Below are positions 7,426 to 14,100 of a stretch of 15,059 nucleotides of DNA, in pieces. The DNA is from Dehalococcoidia bacterium UBA3254 (GTDB taxonomy: Bacteria; Chloroflexota; Dehalococcoidia; Dehalococcoidales; UBA3254). Under the pieces are notes generated by a model. It made no database searches and had not been told where the DNA came from. It worked only from the letters and a program-made list of their open reading frames with translations. Position 1 is the first letter of the stretch; each line of letters opens with the position of its first letter. Position numbers and translations under genes: made by a program. The stretch is from the NCBI GenBank assembly GCA_002362735.1, contig DEUU01000289.1:1-15059 (forward strand). The letters are read 5' to 3'.

Positions 7426-8661
7426 TTAAATCACACCAGTTTGTTTCAACATCACTAAATTCTGCTCTGTTATTCCTAATTCGCCATATATCTCTTTGTT
7501 ATGCTCACCAATTAGCGGAGCACGAAACCGTATTTGCGGCTGATTAACGGTTGATTTATAAGGTGACCCAGGATAAATTAAAGAATCATGCAACTCGGGG
7601 TGAGAAACATTGACAAAATAATTTCTTGAGAGAAGTTGATTATTCTGGAGAAGATCGTGGGGATTATTGACGGGGAAGAGAAAAAAACCTCTTTCTACAG
7701 CCGCCCGGGTGAGCTCTTCACGGGTATGCGTCAAAAAGAACTTACCGATTACTGCCTCCCAGTGGTCTAATTTTTCTCTGCTGACATCTTCTCTACCATC
7801 TATCCCTGGCCAATCCATATCTTTTAAATCTTCCGACATTCCTTCGTTATCCATCCACTCCACAAGTCTGGTTGTATAGTGTCCTTGACCACCTACATAC
7901 ACCTCACTGAAAACGTAGCCATCCTTACATTTAAATGAATCACGAAAGTCCACCGATCTCCCATAAGTCACAAGCTCGCCTCTTCTTTTGAAGATGGTTT
8001 TTTCAAATTCATAACACAGGACCGGTCGAGGCGCCCACGCTCCCCAAAACATACTTTCCGCGATAGGTACGTCAATATGCTGCCCTTGTTTCAACGTGTG
8101 CCGGCCCCATAATGCGATTGATGTTGCGACGGCCGCTTGTGCGCCGGCTTGAAGGTAAGCCTGTCGGGTTTCAGCTCCCGCCATTAAAAAACAAGAAATA
8201 TCATATTGTCCGTTGCAGCTCAACATACCACTCATTCCTTGAATGGTAAGATCGCAGGCTTTGTTATTTTTATTAATCCCTTTCTGCCCAAAAGGCGTTA
8301 TAGAGGTGACAATGATTTGGGGGTTAACTTCATTTAATGCCGCATAACCCAGTCCTAACTGATCCAGGTATCCTGGATCAAAAGATTCGATTACGCAATC
8401 AGCAGTTTTGACCAATTTTCGAAAAATGTCCTGGCCCTCATGACATTCAAGATTCAAGGTAATTCCCCTTTTACTGGTATTGTAGGCAAACCAGTACAGG
8501 CTTTTCTCTGGATCCGGGATATCATGATAGAATGGACCGATTAATCGGGATCTGTCTCCACCTGCCTGTTCTATTTTAATAACATCAGCGCCGAGGTCGC
8601 CGAACATCTTACCACATAAAAATCCCTTTTCATCGGTTAAATCTAATATTCTGTAATGCAA
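7426..8661 (-). CDS. Class III CoA-transferase paralogue lacking the catalytic Asp
   Basis: This 411-residue CaiB/BaiF-family protein starts almost directly at the first beta strand (HYRILDLTDEKGFLCGKMFGDLGADVIKIE, residues 2-31). It continues with SKRGITLNL at 63-71, VIESFDPGYLDQLGLGY at 90-106 and a C-terminal APLIGEHNKEIYGEL. Where formyl-CoA transferase has catalytic Asp169 it has Y169, in the segment ETRQAYLQAG, and no Asp lies nearby. It may be a non-catalytic or structural subunit paired with the downstream paralogue, or use another residue. The start is a TTG at 8661, supported by GGAG 7 nt upstream and by the family's N-terminal motif; no ATG fits. It lies 72 nt after the flavoprotein gene and 15 nt before the partner gene, in the middle of the transporter operon. 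Confidence 0.85.
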   Translation of the reverse strand: MHYRILDLTDEKGFLCGKMFGDLGADVIKIEQAGGDRSRLIGPFYHDIPDPEKSLYWFAYNTSKRGITLNLECHEGQDIFRKLVKTADCVIESFDPGYLDQLGLGYAALNEVNPQIIVTSITPFGQKGINKNNKACDLTIQGMSGMLSCNGQYDISCFLMAGAETRQAYLQAGAQAAVATSIALWGRHTLKQGQHIDVPIAESMFWGAWAPRPVLCYEFEKTIFKRRGELVTYGRSVDFRDSFKCKDGYVFSEVYVGGQGHYTTRLVEWMDNEGMSEDLKDMDWPGIDGREDVSREKLDHWEAVIGKFFLTHTREELTRAAVERGFFLFPVNNPHDLLQNNQLLSRNYFVNVSHPELHDSLIYPGSPYKSTVNQPQIRFRAPLIGEHNKEIYGELGITEQNLVMLKQTGVI

Positions 8662-8733
8662 ATATATTCTCCAATACGCGTCTTTATACTTTGAGACTGA
8701 CTTTTTTGAGGTTTAAAATCAAAAGTGGATAGT

Positions 8734-10254
8734 TTATTTGATTTCAGCTGTCAATTCTTCCCAGGTCGGTGGAAATTTTGGTAAATCTTTAAACAGCGGG
8801 TGTTGTTCCGCTTCTGAGATAGCTGTGGCTCTCCTGGCGGCAGCCTTGTATTTTTCCCAGTCAGTGCCCGCAAAAACAGCCATTCTTTGTGCTGCCAGCG
8901 AGCCATCTCCATGGATCACTTCCTGGTCGTAGCTATTACTGGTAAGGTCCTTGATCAGTCTTATTATTTTAAGCCGGTGCTCAGTAGGTATACCATCTTT
9001 TCCGGCGAGATATTTTTCAATCAAAGGCCGTTCCTCTGGGTTCATCCAATCATTATAGGATGGCACTGTCGCTACAATTCCTCCGCAAATATCTGCAAGA
9101 TTTTTTGAACATTCAGCGGCATCATTGGCAAACTTGTACTTGCATAGATTTGTAAAAACGAGGTTGGGTATAGGTATGCCCGTATCTCCATCCACAGTCG
9201 GGTGTTCACAAGCTGCGAGGCTTAAAGCATTGCAGGATTCCGCATACATGGCCAGCCATGATAGTTTATCCTGAATATGAGGATATTTAGCGAGCCCGTT
9301 GTATTCTGCGATCAAAGCAGCAGCACCGACTTTGATTTCGAGATGGGCGGTGATATGGGAAGCGGAAAAGAGTCGATGGAAAGTAGCAAAAGTCCATGCC
9401 ATAGATCTAGAAAATTGCCATTCGCCGCACATAAACACCCGATTCCAGGGAACAAATACTTCATCGAATACAACCATGCACTCGGCGGTGCCTCCGCCAT
9501 GTCTTCCCGAGACCGGCCAGTCCCATCGAACTTCGTCGCCGATGGTAGAGGTCTTGAAAGGCGAAGTTACCAGTTTAACTCCTTTGGCATTTGTAGGTGT
9601 AGCAAAGACTACGGCATAATCCTTGTCTTCTTCACCGTGCGCTCTGGATGGGAGTACCAGTATCTCGTTACTTGAAGGAGCCTGGCTAATATGCATCTTG
9701 GCTCCTCGAACGATTATTCCATCCTTCTGCCTGTCCACTACTCTGACAAAAAAATCCTTGTGTTGCATCTGCCTGGAGGGATGTAGACTCCTATCTCCTT
9801 TAACATCCGTGACCGCTGCAACGATAGCGGGGTCGGTTTGTTTAACATATTTCCGATAATTCTCAACCGCTTCGGTATATTTCGTACCCAGCGCCTTATC
9901 GATTTTTCCGGCTGTAATCCTGATTGAAGCAAGAGCGTCAACACCCGGACCATGAACGGTTGAACCTAGACCCACACCAATTCTATGACACGTAATATAA
10001 ATCTCTCTTCGTCTTACCAGATCCGCCGCTGTAGCTGGTTGCTTATACAGAAACCAATTTTTCTCTCCATTTTCTTCCAGGGTCAGGAGTTTTTCGTAAA
10101 GGGGATGGCGAGATAGAGCCCAATCTGTGGCAGAGAGAATGATATGCTGGCGGATTAAAGAATGCTGGGTAACATCCGATACTCTCTGGCCTTTGTAGTA
10201 GAGTACTCTTCCATCATTCAGGCTTTCTATATACTGCTGTGGCGTTCTGATCAT
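8734..10254 (-). CDS. 4-hydroxyphenylacetate 3-hydroxylase / 4-hydroxybutyryl-CoA dehydratase-family flavoprotein
   Basis: The protein has 506 residues with the family N-terminus RTPQQYIESLNDGRVLYYKG (3-22). A central beta domain includes GAKMHISQAPSSNEILVLP (184-202), and the C-terminal helical domain is acyl-CoA-dehydrogenase-like (IKVGAAALIAEYNGLAKYPHIQDKLSWL, 307-334). The family contains FADH2-using phenol hydroxylases and the oxygen-sensitive, FAD plus [4Fe-4S] 4-hydroxybutyryl-CoA dehydratase. Against the dehydratase, only one cluster ligand is kept: His292 is H293, while Cys99, Cys103 and Cys299 fall at S98, G102 and H300. The overall resemblance is closer to dehydratase-like members, and the CoA-transferase genes beside it favour a CoA-ester substrate. 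It would thus be an FAD enzyme without the cluster and its reaction is unknown. The start is ATG 10254 with AGGAG 7 nt upstream, 52 nt after the permease gene. Confidence 0.86.
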   Translation of the reverse strand: MIRTPQQYIESLNDGRVLYYKGQRVSDVTQHSLIRQHIILSATDWALSRHPLYEKLLTLEENGEKNWFLYKQPATAADLVRRREIYITCHRIGVGLGSTVHGPGVDALASIRITAGKIDKALGTKYTEAVENYRKYVKQTDPAIVAAVTDVKGDRSLHPSRQMQHKDFFVRVVDRQKDGIIVRGAKMHISQAPSSNEILVLPSRAHGEEDKDYAVVFATPTNAKGVKLVTSPFKTSTIGDEVRWDWPVSGRHGGGTAECMVVFDEVFVPWNRVFMCGEWQFSRSMAWTFATFHRLFSASHITAHLEIKVGAAALIAEYNGLAKYPHIQDKLSWLAMYAESCNALSLAACEHPTVDGDTGIPIPNLVFTNLCKYKFANDAAECSKNLADICGGIVATVPSYNDWMNPEERPLIEKYLAGKDGIPTEHRLKIIRLIKDLTSNSYDQEVIHGDGSLAAQRMAVFAGTDWEKYKAAARRATAISEAEQHPLFKDLPKFPPTWEELTAEIK

Positions 10255-10306
10255 TAAGATCTCCTTTCTTCATAGTCTAAAATAGATGCGCAAGGCTTTA
10301 TTTACT

Positions 10307-12232
10307 TTATGCACTGTTCTGCAGCTCTGCACTTTCTCTATTCCTATTTCTTTTCCTGATTATTAATATTCCTATAGTAATGAAAGCGAGGATAATTCCA
10401 ATAACGGTGGTTCGCCAATCAGGGTGGGTTATCAATATGCCACTTATTATTAGCAGAACACGTGGAATCCAGGATAATTTGCCTAAAAACCACATGTAGC
10501 CTTGAAGCCCGGAAGCAATAATTCCAAGCCCAATAATACAAGATGCAAATTGCCAAACGGTATCTATTGGCGAACCCCTGAGCACCAGGGCTGGACTGTA
10601 CACAAAAAAGAAAGGAACGAAATAGAGAACGACTCCGAACTTCATCGATTGCACTGCCGTTTTCATCGGGTTAGCACCGGCTATGCCTGCGGCTACAAAA
10701 GACGCTATGGCGACTGGCGGTGTAATACAAGCTAACAAATCAAAATAAATAATAAAGAGATTTACACCGACAGGATCAAGACCCATTTTTACCAAAGCAG
10801 GGGCCAGAGTAACCGCCAGGAAAATATAAGGGGCGATGGCGACTCCCAACATCCCCAGGATATAGCAGGCGATAGCCCCAAAGATGAGGGCCACAAGGGT
10901 GTTGCCGCCCGACAACGAGACCAGACTGCTTGCAAAAGCGGGGGCGACCCCGGTGTAAGTCAAGGCGGCAACAATGAATGTCACCGGAATAAGGACGCCC
11001 ATGCTGGTCATAAATAGAGTCCCGATACTTTTGAACATAACTATGAATGTTTTCAGGTTAGGCCGTGTATCTCTACGAATAAAAGCCAGTAAGATAAGAA
11101 GGGCTGAAGCGTAATATGGAGTCATCTCTTCCCATCTCATATACAAAAGACCCCACAGGAGAAAGAAGATCACGAGTATGAAATGCCACCCGTTTTTTAA
11201 CGTTTGTTTCATAGAAGGTATTTGTTCAGGAGGAAGGCCTTTTAAATTATTGGCTCCGGAATATACGTCCGTTTGCCAGATCAATGATACATAATAAAGC
11301 ACCGCAGGTATGATGGCGTAAATAATAATCTGAGAATAAGGTATTGCAAGCAGCTGGGCCATAATAAAGGCCGTGGCACCCATTACTGGAGGCATCAAAA
11401 TACCTCCTGTTGAAGCGCACGCTTCTACTGCACCAGCAACATCTGAACGAAACCCAATCCTCTTCATGGCAGGAATAGTAAAAGACCCTATGGCAGCCAC
11501 ATTAGCGACTGTGCTGCCGCTGAGCATGCCGAAAAACCCGCTTGCCAGCACGGATACTTTTGCCGGACCTCCTCTAAATCGACCCAAAAGACCAATGGCC
11601 AGATCAATAAAGAATTTCCCACCACCTGTGGATACCATAATCGCAGCAAAGACCAGAAAACCCAATAGAGTTCTCATTAGTACCTGGCTGGGAAGACCGA
11701 TAAACCCCTGAGTCAGATCAAAAGCATATTTCCCGACTAAATCACGTAAACTAAAGCTAAGCCCATTCAGAATTCCAGGTAAATGATTGCAGTAAAGAGG
11801 AAAAGGGGCGACCAGAAGGATTATGATCAGAAAAGCCAGACCGCCGACCCTTCTGGAACCCTCCATAATTAACAGGCATAAAATGGTTGCCATTACAAAA
11901 CTTTCAAAAGGAGGTTTAGTCCACCCGGAAAAAGCTATATCCCAACCATGGAGAAAAAAATAAAAGCAGATTGCAAAGGTAAGCAAAGCGAACAAAATAT
12001 CATACCAGGGTAGTTTGTCGGTAACGTTTTTGCTCCTGGCCGGGTAAAATATGAAAATAAATGGGAAAATACAAGCAATACATAGGAAATAGCAGGAAGG
12101 GGCCTGAAGCACGCCAAAAAAATTGAGATTGAAGACAAAATACACAGTGGCAAAAACAGCGGCAATTACAGCTACTATGAAGATAGCGCTCCTTAATCTA
12201 CCTCTATCTCGATATCGAACAGTTTCATCCAT
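10307..12232 (-). CDS. TRAP transporter fused permease (4TM/12TM, TAXI type)
   Basis: This 641-residue integral membrane protein joins the small (DctQ-like, about residues 15-150) and large (DctM-like, about 165-600) permease parts of a tripartite ATP-independent periplasmic transporter. Hydrophobic helices fill nearly the whole length. The conserved large-subunit segments are visible: GFFGMLSGSTVANVAAIGSF at 232-251 and EACASTGGILMPPVMGATAF at 270-289, plus a late YFDLLACITPPVAIASF repeat of the same pattern. Fused permeases of this kind work with TAXI-family binding proteins, and one is encoded just upstream. Such systems import carboxylates and related anions using an ion gradient. The start is ATG 12232, 6 nt after AAGGAG. 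The C-terminus is a short basic, cytoplasmic tail. It is separated from the binding-protein gene by 111 nt holding a strong hairpin. Confidence 0.93.
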   Translation of the reverse strand: MDETVRYRDRGRLRSAIFIVAVIAAVFATVYFVFNLNFFGVLQAPSCYFLCIACIFPFIFIFYPARSKNVTDKLPWYDILFALLTFAICFYFFLHGWDIAFSGWTKPPFESFVMATILCLLIMEGSRRVGGLAFLIIILLVAPFPLYCNHLPGILNGLSFSLRDLVGKYAFDLTQGFIGLPSQVLMRTLLGFLVFAAIMVSTGGGKFFIDLAIGLLGRFRGGPAKVSVLASGFFGMLSGSTVANVAAIGSFTIPAMKRIGFRSDVAGAVEACASTGGILMPPVMGATAFIMAQLLAIPYSQIIIYAIIPAVLYYVSLIWQTDVYSGANNLKGLPPEQIPSMKQTLKNGWHFILVIFFLLWGLLYMRWEEMTPYYASALLILLAFIRRDTRPNLKTFIVMFKSIGTLFMTSMGVLIPVTFIVAALTYTGVAPAFASSLVSLSGGNTLVALIFGAIACYILGMLGVAIAPYIFLAVTLAPALVKMGLDPVGVNLFIIYFDLLACITPPVAIASFVAAGIAGANPMKTAVQSMKFGVVLYFVPFFFVYSPALVLRGSPIDTVWQFASCIIGLGIIASGLQGYMWFLGKLSWIPRVLLIISGILITHPDWRTTVIGIILAFITIGILIIRKRNRNRESAELQNSA

Positions 12233-12252
12233 CAGCGGCTCCTTGTTAATCT

Positions 12253-12287
12253 TTTAGGAAGAACGGGGCAATCCCGTTCTTCCTAAA
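12253..12287. promoter_or_regulatory. Intercistronic stem-loop between binding-protein and permease genes
   Basis: A perfect 15-bp inverted repeat, TTTAGGAAGAACGGG (12253-12267) with its complement at 12273-12287, encloses a 5-nt loop. On the minus strand it is followed by AAAAGATTAAC and then the permease ribosome site, with no T-run, so it is not a standard terminator. It could protect the 3' end of the upstream binding-protein message and so raise that protein over the permease, as intercistronic hairpins do in other transporter operons. Confidence 0.7.
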
Positions 12288-12343
12288 GAGTCGTCTAAAA
12301 AATAGTAGTAATAAGCCTGAAAAATTTTCCTGTCACAATATCG

Positions 12344-13630
12344 TTACCTTAACTTGTAACCCTCGATCTTAGCGCTTTGGGTGCTCCATAAACTTATCCA
12401 GTCTTTATTATTAATATCTATTTTGATACCCTGAGATTTAGCCTGGGCAACAGTGGGTTTCCAGGCATCCTGGAATTGTTGTGATTTGGCTAATGCCTGC
12501 TGGTTCCATTGATCATCAGCCGCTGTCCAGATTCCTTTCTCTTTCAAATACTTAATAGTTCCGGGATGTACTGGAAACGGACAGGTGTTAAGCCATGTGC
12601 GCTGGGCGTCCAAAGTTGCAAACGCCAGATAATCATGTGAACCTTTGTAATTCTGGTATTGATCAACAAAGAATTTTGTATATTGATAAATGACATCATC
12701 ACTCATGTTGGCAGAGGTGGCCACAAAATAAGGCTGCGTATAACCTTCGATTCCTATGGCGCTCTTAATTCCAAGATTTAATACATTGGGAACTGCCATA
12801 GGGTTAACTGCATGGAAGCGTTCCCAGCCAGCTTTGTCTGAGGCGGGCATAGGTATATAGCGTATTCCTTTGGGCGAAGATTCCACCTCAGGGGCTACAC
12901 TACTGACAGATGCCATTGCAGCGATATCAGCTTTCCCCTGGATTACGCTTTTGGTATTATCCGCATAGGTCGGGAAATCTACTATGGTCACATCTTTTTC
13001 AGTCAACCCGGCAAAAGCCAGCAGGGCTTTTGTATCCGTTACGACCGGAGGCGCATTGGAACAGGTAGCGACCCGCTTCCCTTTGATATCGGCCATAGTT
13101 TTGATGGAAGAATCTCCACTCACATAATATCCGAAGCATGATGCAAACACATACCATACTAACCTGATCGGCATTGGACCGGTAGTCTCTGAGGCAAAAG
13201 CCGGTGGTGTGCCTTCCAGTGACTGTCTTACACTATTTATATGAATAAAGCCCAGTTGGTTAGCCCCATCACGAAGAGCGATCATCTGGTCTGTCTCTAC
13301 ATCATAGGGAGAAACCCTGGTAGTAGTGCCTAAGCTTTTTTCTATTATCGGAGCAATGGCTGTCATCAAAGTATAAGCTACTACGGCGGTTCCTCCGGAA
13401 GTCCCGATGATAGTCTGTTTTGGAAGCTGAACAGCGGCGGCAGTAGTTGCAGGAGCAGATGTAGCAGGTTTTGATGTCGAAGCAACGGTTGTTGGGGCTA
13501 CTGTTTGCGGAGAAGTAGTTTGAGGTGCAGGCGTAGATGATGGTGCTGATTGAGCGCAGGCCATTAAGGTAATCAACATTACCAGGGCAAGTAATAGACT
13601 GGAGAATAGTACCAATTTTGACCTTTTCAT
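12344..13630 (-). CDS. TAXI-family TRAP transporter solute-binding lipoprotein
   Basis: The 428-residue protein is the extracytoplasmic receptor of the TRAP system. Residues 1-24 are a lipoprotein signal peptide: basic MKRSK, a hydrophobic core, and lipobox LMAC with C25 as the lipidated residue. Residues about 26-66 are a low-complexity Ser/Thr/Pro/Ala linker that spaces the domain from the membrane. The mature domain opens with IIGTSGGTAVVAYTLMTAIAPIIEK, the TAXI-family pattern, then ALRDGANQLGFIHINS. It continues with IKGKRVATCSNAPPVVTDTKALLAFAGLTEKDV, typical of ligand-binding cleft strands. The linker style suits Chloroflexota or other monoderm-like bacteria. The start is ATG 13630, 6 nt after GGGAGG. 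The ligand is not readable; characterised TAXI proteins bind carboxylates or amino acids. It is the first gene of the operon that continues to 6196. Confidence 0.93.
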   Translation of the reverse strand: MKRSKLVLFSSLLLALVMLITLMACAQSAPSSTPAPQTTSPQTVAPTTVASTSKPATSAPATTAAAVQLPKQTIIGTSGGTAVVAYTLMTAIAPIIEKSLGTTTRVSPYDVETDQMIALRDGANQLGFIHINSVRQSLEGTPPAFASETTGPMPIRLVWYVFASCFGYYVSGDSSIKTMADIKGKRVATCSNAPPVVTDTKALLAFAGLTEKDVTIVDFPTYADNTKSVIQGKADIAAMASVSSVAPEVESSPKGIRYIPMPASDKAGWERFHAVNPMAVPNVLNLGIKSAIGIEGYTQPYFVATSANMSDDVIYQYTKFFVDQYQNYKGSHDYLAFATLDAQRTWLNTCPFPVHPGTIKYLKEKGIWTAADDQWNQQALAKSQQFQDAWKPTVAQAKSQGIKIDINNKDWISLWSTQSAKIEGYKLR

Positions 13631-13749
13631 TTTCTTCCTCCCTATTTATCTGAACCAACCTAATAATGTTATTGAATAAGAGTGAAACGATACTCGTATT
13701 GACCATTTACAGAAGCCCAAACCCACATCTAATTTTAAAAGTGCTAAAA

Positions 13750-13785
13750 ATTATTCTATTAATAGAATAATGAAATGTATTTCAT
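13750..13785. repeat. Two adjacent palindromes in the TRAP operon leader
   Basis: Positions 13750-13771 are a perfect 22-bp palindrome with arm ATTATTCTATT. Directly beside it, ATGAAAT (13770-13776) and ATTTCAT (13779-13785) form a second inverted repeat with a 2-nt gap. Both lie about 45-80 nt inside the predicted transcript. They could be a regulator-binding site blocking elongation, or weak RNA hairpins; AT-rich chance symmetry is possible for the second but unlikely for the first. Confidence 0.5.
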
Positions 13786-13834
13786 GATACAACAAGATCA
13801 ATTGCAACTAAAAACAAAATGCAAGAATAGTGTG

Positions 13835-13864
13835 ATATTACAATACGCATACGATATTTGTCAA
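13835..13864 (-). promoter_or_regulatory. Promoter of the TRAP/CoA-transferase operon
   Basis: On the minus strand a perfect TTGACA (13864-13859) is followed by TGTAAT (13842-13837, spacing 16) or TAATAT (13840-13835, spacing 18). The start would be near 13829, giving a leader of about 200 nt. It shares TTGACAAAT with the mutase promoter and GTATTGTA with the dehydrogenase promoter, but not the full operator core. Confidence 0.55.
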
Positions 13865-14019
13865 TAGTTTTTTTTCGGAATAATCAATTTCCGGGTAAAT
13901 CCCAGGATCTACATTTTTTGCATTTTTCTCGGGTGTCAAACACTAATAGAGTATGTAAAGCAACTGCATTTTATTATTCACGGAAGATCCAGCGAAAAAG
14001 AAAATTTGAGGGGGTTTAA

Positions 14020-14100
14020 ATGATAAGACATCCAAACAATATCTCGAGAGTCTGAATGAAAATCTACGTGGTTAAAATACCACTCTCGAATGGCCTTTAT
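14020..14100 (+). pseudogene. N-terminal remnant of a second 4-HPA hydroxylase/4-HB-CoA dehydratase-family gene
   Basis: An ATG at 14020 sits 5 nt after GAGGGGG and opens MIRHPN. After a one-base slip the next frame (14040-14072) reads YLESLNENLRG, and a second slip gives KIYVVKIP (14059-14082). Joined, these match the start of the intact family member at 10254 (MIRTPQQYIESLNDGRVLYYKG) and the family consensus RTPEQYLESL. The similarity stops where the phosphotriesterase gene ends on the other strand at 14101, so the rest of the gene was lost. An inverted repeat (14044-14051 with 14082-14089, arm TCGAGAGT) lies in the remnant. It could still be translated as an 11-residue leader peptide. Confidence 0.55.
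14044..14089. repeat. Inverted repeat downstream of the phosphotriesterase-family gene
   Basis: TCGAGAGT (14044-14051) and ACTCTCGA (14082-14089) are perfect 8-bp arms 30 nt apart. A smaller GTGGT/ACCAC hairpin (14068-14072 with 14079-14083) overlaps the right arm. It lies 12 nt past the minus-strand stop at 14101 and could fold in that gene's transcript tail, though no T-run follows. Confidence 0.3.

Larger units (their letters stand above)
13631..14100. other. 470-nt region upstream of the TRAP operon
   Basis: Between the end of the phosphotriesterase gene and the binding-protein start lie, from right to left, a frameshifted hydroxylase-family remnant (14020-14100), a CGGAA/TTCCG inverted repeat (13876-13893), a consensus-like promoter (13835-13864) and two adjacent palindromes (13750-13785). 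The rest is AT-rich with no other gene-like frame. The arrangement implies that the TRAP operon is started here and controlled separately from the phosphotriesterase gene. Confidence 0.55.

Noticed and set aside
9277..9675. Plus-strand open frame of 132 codons
   Set aside because: It is antisense to the well-supported flavoprotein gene and shows no domain features of its own.
12253..12287. Intrinsic terminator between binding protein and permease
   Set aside because: The stem is strong but no T-run follows on either strand, and the downstream permease must be expressed with the receptor.
13302..13706. 134-codon minus-strand frame overlapping the binding-protein start
   Set aside because: It is an out-of-frame shadow: the binding protein has a signal peptide, lipobox and family motifs in the other frame.
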